The position numbers and the translations under genes are program-made. A DNA stretch of 64,000 nt, from contig JAFYAT010000091.1 of NCBI GenBank assembly GCA_017540585.1, positions 1 to 64,000 on the forward strand. The letters run 5' to 3'. Under the pieces are notes generated by a model. The model ran no database searches and was not told the DNA's origin. It was given only the letters and a program-made list of their open reading frames with translations. The DNA is from Bacteroidaceae bacterium (GTDB lineage: Bacteria > Bacteroidota > Bacteroidia > Bacteroidales > Bacteroidaceae). Shown here piece after piece: positions 57,636-64,000 of the stretch; within the stretch, counting starts at the first letter, position 1, and each line of letters opens with the position of its first letter.

Positions 57636-60242
57636 TTATTTCACCACCGCAGGTATGAGCTTGACTGGTGAGTTGAGTCCTGATGGTACAGGTTTCCAGT
57701 CGTTGTAGTGAGTCTTCTTGTAGTTGAGGTCAACCACGTTTATCTCCTTGAACTTGCGCCATTCCACACCTTCACGGTCAAGCTGTGCTATGCGGTTGGC
57801 AGGAAGATTAGTCACTTCCACACGGAGTGTGTTGTCGCCACCGTGGAGATAATCTGTGATGTCAAGTCGGTAAGGTGCGGAGAATACCGTGCCTACCTCC
57901 TTGTCATTGATGAATACCGTAGCAATCTCTCGCACGTCTCCGAGGTCGATAATCATTGCTGCTGCACCCTCCTTGTGGTAGTCACGCTTGAGCGACCATG
58001 TTGGGTCCATGCGGAACTTAGTTGTATAAACGCCCGTTGCCATGGTGTTGCGCAATGTGTCGCTGCCTATCTCGCCAAGGTCTGTCCAAGGCTTGGCACC
58101 GTTGAAGCGGTAACGTTTGGTGATAGGAACAGGCTGAGCATTCTTGAATGACAAATCCCAAACACCATCGAAGGTGAATGCGCGATACTCAAGTATGTCG
58201 AGATACTTGTAAGGCTGAAGCTTTGGATATTCTGCCAAGAGGTCTTCCTCCTTGTCGAATGTGCGGATGATGATTGACTCGCCTGAGTAGAGTTGTATCT
58301 GAGTGTTGCCAAAATCGTCAATCCTTCCACGTGTCACCTCACCAGTCATAGGATTGAAGAACACGACACCAGCACATCTAACGCTGAGTGGCACCTTGCA
58401 ATCTACGTTCTTGTCCTGCAGATTGGAGATAAAGTAGTGGTAGCCCTTGTCATTCTTACGACGTATGCAACTCAATCCGTATTTGTAACGCATCTGTTCG
58501 CTTGACGCGTTTGTAAGGTCAAGAGCATTGGCATAGTTGTTTGACAACTTGATGTTCTCAGGCATATTCTTGATAAGCATGGCAAACTCCTTCTGTTCTG
58601 CCTTCTTATTGTAGCCTGGAACGGATGTAGGATATGAATTGACAAATACGATTGTAGCACCGTTGTTGGCAAGTGCAATAATCTTCTTGAGCGTTGCGAG
58701 TGGCATGAACTGAACATCTGGAACGATGATGGCAGAGTAGTTGCCACGCTTACCGTCAACCTTGAGAGCGTTGTCGCTCATCTCAAGACGGTTGAGGTAA
58801 CGGTCAGAGATATAGTCCACATCGTAGCCGTTCTTTATGATGGTCTGTACAGCCTCGATGAACTTAGGGGCACGCTCTGCCATGTGATGAATGTCGAAGA
58901 GTGCTGCTGTTCCCAGCTGCTCGTATATCATGTCATAGAAAGGAAGATAGACGAGAAGGTCATTGTCTGGCTCGCCCCACTGGAGGAACGACTGACAACG
59001 TGCAATGTAGTCGGAGAACTTAGGCATTGTTTCCCACCAGCTGTTATATGGACTCATGTCCACACTTGCATAGAAACGCCATCCGGGCCACTCTGCACCC
59101 TTAGGACTGTAGCATGAACCGTGGAAGAACACGTGGTTCACACCTGCTATGAACATGAGGTCGAGGTCTGGCTTACACTGTGAGAGTGATGTGCGGAAGT
59201 GTTCTGTGAGCCATGTGAATGTCTCGCTTGACGTAAACTTTGCACCACTAAGATGTGCACCAGACGAAGCGTACTTTAGCATTGAGATGTCGGAGTCATT
59301 CTTCTTGGTGAAGCCTTCATCCTTACGCAATCCACGAATGCCGAAGTCGGATAGTCCGAAGCCTTCACACTCAGGAATATCTACGGCTGCGTAGAGGTCT
59401 ATGAGGTTGGCAGGAGAACCGTGAGCCTGATTGCGTGTCTTTGAGCCATGCTTGTGTGCCCAGTCGGTCCATTGAGTCGTAAAGTTCTCGTATAGAAGTT
59501 CAGCAAGCGTCTCACGATAGTCTGATATGATACGCTTGTCCTTGTCTGTCCTCTGCTCGTTAGGTACATTAAGTGAGCCAACGAGTGGTTCGAGGTCATA
59601 ACCACGACGTGCCTTGAACTCCTCATATAATTTAGGAGTCCAGTCAGCACCATATACTTCGTATGAATCATTGAAGAAATTGGCAGGAACACTTACCTTC
59701 TGATTGGCAAATGCCGTGTCGAAGCGTGCAAGATAATGCGCTACGGCATCCTTATCAAAGTGGTCGATGACAAGTCCTTCGCCACCAGGAGCAGCACGTT
59801 TAACCTTCTGTCCAGTGCGTCCTATCTCCATCTTACCATCCTTGAACACCATCTTGCAGGCAGCCTCACTCTCAGGAACGAGTGGACCACCGAAAGGCCA
59901 TCCCGTACCTGTTGCCATGTCGGTCTCAATGCCGAGGCGTGCTCCTTCTGCCTGAGTATGGCGCAACATGTCCATCCACTTAGGAGAGAGATATGGAATC
60001 TCGTTGGCATCATTGCCCTGTACGCCATATATAGGCGTAATCTCCACTCCACCTATGCCAGCCTTCTTGAGTTCTTCAAGGTTGTATGTGAGTCCTTCCT
60101 TGTCAACTGCGGAACCGAGCCACCACCAACGAGTGTATGGCTTAGCCTCCTGTGGTATCGTTATCCATGACTGCGCTACAGCTTGCGTGCTTGTGCCCAA
60201 CAATGTCGCAAATGAGATTGCTGATAGGATTTTATGCTTCAT
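57636..60242 (-). CDS. Secreted GH106-like hydrolase (alpha-L-rhamnosidase type)
   Basis: The 868-residue product has a signal peptide (residues 1-24, ending AVAQ). The N-terminal (beta/alpha)8 domain has the GH106 signature RWWWLGSAVDKEGLTYNLEE followed by GIGGVEITPIYG, and DMATGTGWPFGGP. Downstream segments QAHGSPANLIDLYAAVDIPE and ETFTWLTEHF hold candidate catalytic Glu residues. C-terminal sandwich domains (about 640-868) include a galactose-binding-like module, IDLGDVREIATVFINDKEVG. GH106 enzymes usually exceed 1000 residues; this shorter form is common in Bacteroidetes. Rhamnose specificity is inferred. Confidence 0.8.
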   Translation of the reverse strand: MKHKILSAISFATLLGTSTQAVAQSWITIPQEAKPYTRWWWLGSAVDKEGLTYNLEELKKAGIGGVEITPIYGVQGNDANEIPYLSPKWMDMLRHTQAEGARLGIETDMATGTGWPFGGPLVPESEAACKMVFKDGKMEIGRTGQKVKRAAPGGEGLVIDHFDKDAVAHYLARFDTAFANQKVSVPANFFNDSYEVYGADWTPKLYEEFKARRGYDLEPLVGSLNVPNEQRTDKDKRIISDYRETLAELLYENFTTQWTDWAHKHGSKTRNQAHGSPANLIDLYAAVDIPECEGFGLSDFGIRGLRKDEGFTKKNDSDISMLKYASSGAHLSGAKFTSSETFTWLTEHFRTSLSQCKPDLDLMFIAGVNHVFFHGSCYSPKGAEWPGWRFYASVDMSPYNSWWETMPKFSDYIARCQSFLQWGEPDNDLLVYLPFYDMIYEQLGTAALFDIHHMAERAPKFIEAVQTIIKNGYDVDYISDRYLNRLEMSDNALKVDGKRGNYSAIIVPDVQFMPLATLKKIIALANNGATIVFVNSYPTSVPGYNKKAEQKEFAMLIKNMPENIKLSNNYANALDLTNASSEQMRYKYGLSCIRRKNDKGYHYFISNLQDKNVDCKVPLSVRCAGVVFFNPMTGEVTRGRIDDFGNTQIQLYSGESIIIRTFDKEEDLLAEYPKLQPYKYLDILEYRAFTFDGVWDLSFKNAQPVPITKRYRFNGAKPWTDLGEIGSDTLRNTMATGVYTTKFRMDPTWSLKRDYHKEGAAAMIIDLGDVREIATVFINDKEVGTVFSAPYRLDITDYLHGGDNTLRVEVTNLPANRIAQLDREGVEWRKFKEINVVDLNYKKTHYNDWKPVPSGLNSPVKLIPAVVK

Positions 60243-60268
60243 ACGCTTATTATTTAGTGAATTTGTGG

Positions 60269-60276
60269 CAAAGTTA
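60269..60276 (-). promoter_or_regulatory. -7 box of the GH106 gene
   Basis: Minus-strand TAACTTTG, 27 bp before the start. The divergent phosphopantetheinyl transferase gene begins 28 bp away, so the promoter regions overlap. Confidence 0.5.
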
Positions 60277-60304
60277 AAAAAAATATTCGGACATTTGCAC
60301 CATT

Positions 60305-60922
60305 ATGATTTACATAAACGATGACATATACGGTTTTTCTGCTGAAAAAATAGCGGAATGTATAGAAAATCTTCCTTCACAACGTCGTGAGGTTGCACTC
60401 AGATTCAAACATGATCTGGGTCGCCGTCAATGTGTGCTTGCATATCAGCTCCTGTGTGATGGACTTGAACATGAATACGGTATAATGGACAAGCCCGTCT
60501 TCTCGTATGGCGAACATGGAAAGCCGTCAATCATCGGTCATGAGGATATCCACTTCAATCTCAGTCATTGCAAGACTGCCGTGGCATGTGCCATAAGTGA
60601 CAAGCCCATCGGCATAGACGTCGAGAGCATCCGTCCTGTCAAGGAAGCCGTCATCCGCTACGCCATGAATGATGACGAGGCACAACAGATTCTCACTTCC
60701 TCTAATCCCGACCTTGAATTCACCCGCCTATGGACAATAAAGGAAAGCGTCCTCAAGCTCACAGGCGAAGGTATCAACGATGATATGAAGAATGTGCTTG
60801 CATCAGACAACCTTCGTGACATAAGCATAAAAACAACCGTGTGTGATGAATATGTTTGGTCGGTGGCAAAAGCGGACGGCCCCCTCCCGACCTCCCCATT
60901 GGGGAGGAGACTAATGCAATAG
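60305..60922 (+). CDS. 4'-phosphopantetheinyl transferase (Sfp/AcpT-like) with repeat-derived C-terminus
   Basis: It transfers phosphopantetheine from CoA to carrier-protein serines. The core has PIGIDVESIRPVKEAVIR (metal-binding Asp-x-Glu) and FTRLWTIKESVLKLTGEG (the WxxKES motif). The 205 residues fit the family. The last residues, DGPLPTSPLGRRLMQ, are encoded by the GC-rich palindromic element, so the natural end was altered or replaced. A weak -7-like GACATTTG (60291-60298) lies 6 bp before the start, which would leave almost no leader. Target carrier proteins are not in the window. Confidence 0.9.
   Translation: MIYINDDIYGFSAEKIAECIENLPSQRREVALRFKHDLGRRQCVLAYQLLCDGLEHEYGIMDKPVFSYGEHGKPSIIGHEDIHFNLSHCKTAVACAISDKPIGIDVESIRPVKEAVIRYAMNDDEAQQILTSSNPDLEFTRLWTIKESVLKLTGEGINDDMKNVLASDNLRDISIKTTVCDEYVWSVAKADGPLPTSPLGRRLMQ
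60879..60917. repeat. GC-rich palindromic element, partial copy 5 (3' end of the transferase gene)
   Basis: GGCCCCCTCCCGACCTCCCC followed by ATTGGGGAGGAG is nearly identical to one edge of copy 3. It folds into one hairpin. It is translated as the last 14 or so residues of the gene. Confidence 0.85.
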
Positions 60923-60937
60923 CCTGTAAATTTATAC

Positions 60938-60972
60938 CGTTTAACAGATGTTTAACAGGTATTAAACAGCCA
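60938..60972. repeat. 11-bp-period TTTAACAG repeat
   Basis: GTTTAACAGAT, GTTTAACAGGT and ATTAAACAGCC follow directly after one another behind the transferase gene. Confidence 0.6.
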
Positions 60973-61029
60973 TTAGCGAAAAGGACTGTCGGGCATTTCT
61001 TCTACTATTATCATTTTGTCGTCTAATTG

Positions 61030-61061
61030 TTTGGTATTATCAAAATTAGTATTTACATTTG
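61030..61061 (+). promoter_or_regulatory. Promoter of the tRNA-like RNA gene
   Basis: TTTG at 61030-61033, a 20-bp spacer and TACATTTG at 61054-61061 give a full Bacteroidetes consensus. The start is expected near 61066-61068, the first bases of the outer stem. Confidence 0.75.
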
Positions 61062-61065
61062 CAAT

Positions 61066-61177
61066 GTAATCCAAGGATGGATGCCAGTTGGGAGGCACGT
61101 GGGTAACACCACATATCGTAGGTTCGAGTCCTACCCGAGGATTACTTAAGTCTCTGAGCTTCGGCTTGGAGATTTTT
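61066..61177 (+). ncRNA. Stand-alone RNA gene with a tRNA-like cloverleaf
   Basis: An outer 7-bp stem GTAATCC/GGATTAC (61066-61072, 61139-61145) encloses three arms in tRNA order: TGCC/GGCA with loop AGTTGGGA (a normal D arm), GTGG/CCAC with a 6-nt loop (an undersized anticodon arm), a 5-nt linker, then GTAGG-TTCGAGT-CCTAC, a canonical T arm. A 9-nt bulge follows the 5' stem and 4 nt precede the 3' stem, so it is not a functional tRNA by normal rules, and no CCA is encoded. It has its own promoter and terminator. It may be a decayed tRNA or a tRNA-mimicking RNA. Confidence 0.5.
61151..61177 (+). terminator. Terminator of the tRNA-like RNA gene
   Basis: TCTCTGAGC pairs with GCTTGGAGA (two wobble pairs) across a TTCG loop, followed by TTTTT. 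This is a textbook intrinsic terminator 6 bases after the outer stem. Confidence 0.85.
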
Positions 61178-61292
61178 CGTTTAAACACGACTCGCCTTGA
61201 TAAAATGGCACACTTTACCTTAACAATCAACAGGAGTTTATGTACTGTACTTCTCTTGATATTCTTTTTTATTCACAAATAGTTACGATGTC

Positions 61293-61323
61293 TTTGTCAA
61301 TAGAAAAAATATATTTACCTTTG
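61293..61323 (+). promoter_or_regulatory. Promoter of the 54-residue/GNAT operon
   Basis: TTTG at 61293-61296, a 19-bp spacer and TACCTTTG at 61316-61323. The leader to the 61346 ATG is about 17 nt. Confidence 0.75.
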
Positions 61324-61345
61324 CCAGCAACAAAATATTAATGTT

Positions 61346-61510
61346 ATGGCTATAGCAATAAAATCAATACCTGTTCTTACGGGTGAGGCAGCAGAACGTT
61401 TCGTAATGGAAGCGGAAGAGAATGCCAAGAGACCAACACCAAGGCTCTCACCAGAGCGCAAGGCAAGGTTGGATAAGATTCTGAAATGCATGAATGATTT
61501 TCAATTGTAA
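61346..61510 (+). CDS. Small 54-residue protein upstream of a GNAT, antitoxin-like
   Basis: The product begins MAIAIKSIPVLTGEAAERF and ends LDKILKCMNDFQL. An N-terminal hydrophobic strand is followed by a charged helix rich in Glu, Lys and Arg. It starts 17 nt after the predicted transcription start, behind a consensus promoter, and stops 5 bp before the GNAT gene. Small charged proteins in this position are often antitoxins. I do not recognise a DNA-binding fold such as ribbon-helix-helix. Function is inferred from context. Confidence 0.7.
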   Translation: MAIAIKSIPVLTGEAAERFVMEAEENAKRPTPRLSPERKARLDKILKCMNDFQL

Positions 61511-61515
61511 CTGTA

Positions 61516-62145
61516 ATGGTAGAATCATCATTCATATTGGCAGAACAATGTATTATGAAGCCCTTTACAAAGAGCGTCAAGGATGTTTGTGCCCCATTCT
61601 CATGTGGTAACGGACAGATTGAGAAAGACCTTAATGACTTCTTTGAGAATGAGGCTGATCTATATCGTGAAGAACTGTTAGGCAAGACATATTGTTGGAT
61701 AACAAAAGAAGAGCCAAGACAGATTATTGGTCTGTTCACTATTTCAAACGATAGTATTAAGACAACATATCTTGAGCGTTCAACAAGCAACAGACTTAAC
61801 CGTAGTATCAACAATGCAAAACGAGGACGCAGTTATCCTGCCGTATTGATTGGCCGTTTAGGAGTAAACGAGCACTTTCAAGGTGGGGGAAGGTTTATCG
61901 GAACACAAATTCTTGACATCCTCAAAGACTGGTTTACAGACGAAAACAACAAGACAGGTTGCCGTTTCATGGTAGTTGATGCACATAATCACCCACGTAC
62001 TCTACACTTTTATCAGCAGAACGGATTCAATTTTTTGCATAAGACAGAAGAAGAGGAACGTGAATATTACCACATTGCAGATGACGAGCCAATACATACC
62101 AGACTTATGTATTTCGACTTAAAAAAGCATTTAAATATTATATAG
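61516..62145 (+). CDS. GNAT-family N-acetyltransferase, toxin-like
   Basis: A 209-residue acetyltransferase of the GNAT fold. The acetyl-CoA-binding segment is LIGRLGVNEHFQGGGRFIGT, with the Q-G-x-G-x-x-I-G pattern, and CRFMVVDAHNHPRTLHFYQQ followed by NGFNFL is the C-terminal signature. The N-terminal CAPFSCGNGQIEKDLNDFF resembles the CG...D..F start of TacT/AtaT-type toxins, which acetylate aminoacyl-tRNA. The immediately upstream 54-residue gene fits an antitoxin. An ATG at 61555 is an alternative start. Toxicity is inferred. Confidence 0.8.
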   Translation: MVESSFILAEQCIMKPFTKSVKDVCAPFSCGNGQIEKDLNDFFENEADLYREELLGKTYCWITKEEPRQIIGLFTISNDSIKTTYLERSTSNRLNRSINNAKRGRSYPAVLIGRLGVNEHFQGGGRFIGTQILDILKDWFTDENNKTGCRFMVVDAHNHPRTLHFYQQNGFNFLHKTEEEEREYYHIADDEPIHTRLMYFDLKKHLNII

Positions 62146-62313
62146 AAAAACATCTTCCTTGGGATAGTCAATATGATGCTATGACTCTTATGTGACTCCG
62201 ATGTAAGTCCGTTGTTCCTCTGCTATTTTGCAGACAAGTAACAGATTTTCAGCAGACCGATAAGAGAGTGATAAGAGGAATGAGTCCGCTCTGTCTGGCG
62301 TGAATAAAATGAA

Positions 62314-62366
62314 AGTTCTCAACTTTTGCTCAAAAGTCGAGAACTTTGAGGCAAAAGTTGAGAACC
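62314..62366. repeat. 25-bp-period repeat of CAAAAGTTGAGAAC
   Basis: One inverted copy (GTTCTCAACTTTTG) and two direct copies (CAAAAGTCGAGAAC and CAAAAGTTGAGAAC) form a hairpin and a tandem repeat. It is the first of three arrays in this gap. The preceding bases 62146-62313 hold nothing I can name. Confidence 0.8.
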
Positions 62367-62399
62367 TTGAAAAACGCACTTGTAAAAACACTTGAAAAT

Positions 62400-62456
62400 A
62401 TTCATACGTATGAACGGTGTCAATGATACGTATGAACAACACGATTCATACGTATG
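62400..62456. repeat. 21-22-bp-period array of TTCATACGTATGAA
   Basis: Three palindromes centred on TACGTA at 62406-62411, 62427-62432 and 62449-62454. The outer two are perfect 14-bp palindromes. Confidence 0.9.
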
Positions 62457-62486
62457 AATGAATCGGACATAAATGTGTAAAATCAG

Positions 62487-62583
62487 ACCTCGTACGATAT
62501 GGTAAATCGTTCCTCGATTGATATAGTACATCAATCCTCGATTGAATTGGTATATCGTTCCTCGATTGATTTTCCATATCGTA
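62487..62583. repeat. 24-bp-period array, CGAGG family, copy 3
   Basis: Units ATCGTTCCTCGATTGAT, ATCAATCCTCGATTGAA and ATCGTTCCTCGATTGAT start 24 bp apart, with a looser ACCTCGTACGATAT copy in front. The CCTCGATTGAT core matches arrays at 17248 and 31030 in inverse orientation. Confidence 0.9.
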
Positions 62584-62619
62584 TAAGTTCTAATAAAAGT
62601 AGCGAAAGAGTAACTTCCA

Positions 62620-62654
62620 GACTCCCTCCCCTTGGGGAGGGCAGGGGGTGGGGC
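62620..62654. repeat. GC-rich palindromic element, partial copy 6 (at the DUF2207 stop codon)
   Basis: On the minus strand the stop codon TAA is followed by GCCCCACCCCCTGCCC and CTCCCCAAGGGGAGGGAG, which folds into a hairpin. It resembles one edge of copy 2 and copy 4. Confidence 0.75.
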
Positions 62655-64000
62655 TTACCAGCTTCCGCCACCGCCACCGCCGACGCCACCGCCAGAGAAG
62701 CCTCCGCCTCCAGAAGAGCTTGACGTAGTGTCGTGACTGCTTACTGCTATTGAGCGGCCAATCTGACTTGCAACGGCGTTGCCGATATGTGCGGCAAGCA
62801 TGCTTGATGTCAATGTGCCTGTTCCCTCATACCAGTCAGGCTCCTTTATGTCCAGTGTGCTGAACTTCTTAGCCCACTTGTCGGTAAGACCGAATACCAT
62901 GGCGTATGGCAGGATGTCGTAGAAGAACGATGGATTCTCATCCACCTGTGACTTGAGCATTGGCAACTCAGACTTCTCGATGAACTCACGGAAGCCAAGG
63001 AGGAGCGACATTGTCTCAAGTCGGTACTTGGTGTCATGTACCGCATGACCGGAGAAGAGTACGATAACCCATCCTGCTGCCATGATGCCTGCAGGCACTT
63101 CGACAGGAACAAACATATCGTATTCGTTATACAAGAACAAGGCAAACACACCTGTGGTGAGTACACCAAGTACAATGTAAGCAGCATATTCAAGTGCCTT
63201 CTGCCAGAACGATGTAATCATATCGTAGTTTGAACGCCACATTCGCATAATAGATGCGCAGAATGCAAGTGCTCCCCATGCCAGTATTGCATATATTGCA
63301 ATGCCTGTATGTATGACATCTACACAGTTGCAGCAGTTGATGGCAGCAATACCGCAGATGAAGAATGCGAGGATAGCAAAGACAGCCTTCCAGCTTGTTC
63401 TTGTCAAGGCACGCTTTCCTGTAAACTCTTTCTTCAGGGCATTGATTGCCTCGTTTATCTCATAATGACAGTCGCCAAGCTCGGAGAGCAGCACAGTATC
63501 GCCGTCACCGAACAATACCTTCCAGAACTTCTTCTGGTACTTAGGCGCATCCTTAGGAAGACCCTTGACCTTGGTAAGCTCGATGTCTATCTCGTCCTTC
63601 TTGAAGATATGCTTCTTACCAGGCACCTCACGTATCTTGAGATAACCCTTTGATGCAAACCATACAATGAGCGAAGCGAGGTCGCTGACATCCGCGCTGT
63701 CGTCGATGATGACACCCACCTCGGCACTGCTGATGCCGTCAGGTGCATTGTACTCGATGACCATGAGCGGCTTTCTGCGTCTGTTGCGGACAAAGCACAA
63801 CATGACGATGACAAAGAAAAACGCTGTCAAGGCGATGAACACATACATCCACACGCTGCTTACCGTGAATGCGTCTTCCCAGTAGCCGTTCTCCATCTCC
63901 GAGAAAAGAGTGATGCCATTGAAAGGAGGAACATCAACGGTGCTTCCTGTGATGTTCTTGCGGTCAGCCTTAACGTCGATATGGAGGTCATTGCCTATGC
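62655..64000 (-). CDS. DUF2207 membrane protein (N-terminal end outside window)
   Basis: The frame stays open to the window edge past an internal ATG at 63896, so the N-terminal part is missing; the visible start DVPPFNGITLFSEMENGYW fits DUF2207. Membrane segments are near VWMYVFIALTAFFFVIVMLCF, AVFAILAFFICGIAAI and the pair around YAAYIVLGVLTTGVFALFL and IMAAGWVIVLFSG. A cytoplasmic region with a winged-helix-like segment SDVSDLASLIVWFASKGYLK lies between the first two. The C-terminus is a Gly/Ser-rich tail, SSSGGGGFSGGGVGGGGGGSW, typical of this family. Function is unknown. Confidence 0.82.
   Translation of the reverse strand, partial: IGNDLHIDVKADRKNITGSTVDVPPFNGITLFSEMENGYWEDAFTVSSVWMYVFIALTAFFFVIVMLCFVRNRRRKPLMVIEYNAPDGISSAEVGVIIDDSADVSDLASLIVWFASKGYLKIREVPGKKHIFKKDEIDIELTKVKGLPKDAPKYQKKFWKVLFGDGDTVLLSELGDCHYEINEAINALKKEFTGKRALTRTSWKAVFAILAFFICGIAAINCCNCVDVIHTGIAIYAILAWGALAFCASIMRMWRSNYDMITSFWQKALEYAAYIVLGVLTTGVFALFLYNEYDMFVPVEVPAGIMAAGWVIVLFSGHAVHDTKYRLETMSLLLGFREFIEKSELPMLKSQVDENPSFFYDILPYAMVFGLTDKWAKKFSTLDIKEPDWYEGTGTLTSSMLAAHIGNAVASQIGRSIAVSSHDTTSSSSGGGGFSGGGVGGGGGGSW

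Noticed and set aside
61066..61145. A normal tRNA gene
   Set aside because: The anticodon arm has four pairs and a six-base loop, and nine bases separate the 5' stem from the D arm. No proper acceptor stem adjoins the T arm.
60973..61230. An 85-codon minus-strand protein (with RVGLEPTICG phrase)
   Set aside because: It is antisense to the tRNA-like RNA. The RVGLEPT phrase is a known artefact of translating sequence opposite tRNA T arms.
17248..62583. CRISPR arrays at the periodic repeats
   Set aside because: Repeat cores are 10-17 bp with 6-12 bp spacers and only two to four units, and no cas gene is in the window.

Overview
The window is chromosomal DNA from a Bacteroidales bacterium, most likely Prevotella or a close relative. 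Four things support this. Promoters follow the Bacteroidetes pattern: TTTG, 18-20 bp, then TAnnTTTG (clear cases before 2791, 61066 and 61346, and on the minus strand before rimP). There are no obvious Shine-Dalgarno sequences. NusA is short (420 residues) and IF-2 has a long low-complexity N-terminus. Secreted glycoside hydrolases and the four-gene suf cluster are of Bacteroidetes type. Both window edges cut genes: the rluD-like gene on the left and a DUF2207 gene on the right.

Layout. Positions 1-7208 hold the end of a pseudouridine synthase gene, ddl, a large gap with a possible small RNA, an acyltransferase translationally coupled to a GH3 beta-glucosidase, and a HEPN/MNT toxin-antitoxin-like pair. 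Positions 7358-22410 are rich in carbohydrate enzymes (GH127, GH2, an (alpha/alpha)6-barrel hydrolase, GH31) and also hold a BlaI/BlaR1-type repressor-protease pair with a visible operator-like dyad. No SusC/SusD pair is present, so these are scattered CAZyme genes and not a classical polysaccharide utilization locus. Positions 23010-30919 hold three FKBP-type prolyl isomerases, dprA, a thioesterase, argS and an RNase H gene. Positions 31224-43448 form a minus-strand housekeeping block: rimP-nusA-infB, cvpA, sufB-sufC-sufD-sufS and hisS.

Positions 43815-48008 are a plus-strand cluster: VTC polyphosphate-polymerase domain, DUF4956 membrane protein, outer-membrane barrel, small secreted protein and a beta-helical Cthe_2159-like protein. 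Then come a lipoprotein, a MITE-like element, a BASS transporter, a SusR-like one-component transmembrane regulator, a TonB-domain protein, a cyclophilin, a DMT exporter, a GH106 hydrolase and a phosphopantetheinyl transferase. At 61030-62145 a short RNA gene with a tRNA-like fold, its own promoter and its own terminator precedes a 54-residue protein and a GNAT acetyltransferase.

The most unusual content is non-coding. (1) A GC-rich palindromic element occurs about seven times. At five sites its edge meets a stop codon, once it is read through in frame inside the GH2 gene, and once it supplies the C-terminus of the phosphopantetheinyl transferase. (2) Many intergenic regions hold three or four copies of a short, partly palindromic core spaced 21-25 bp apart. 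The core differs from locus to locus, but the spacing is kept. (3) Arrays of an 8-bp unit, usually as facing inverted arms, lie in leaders and between operon genes. (4) The tRNA-like RNA gene lies beside a candidate GNAT toxin-antitoxin pair. Product names rest on motifs and family knowledge; no database search was possible.
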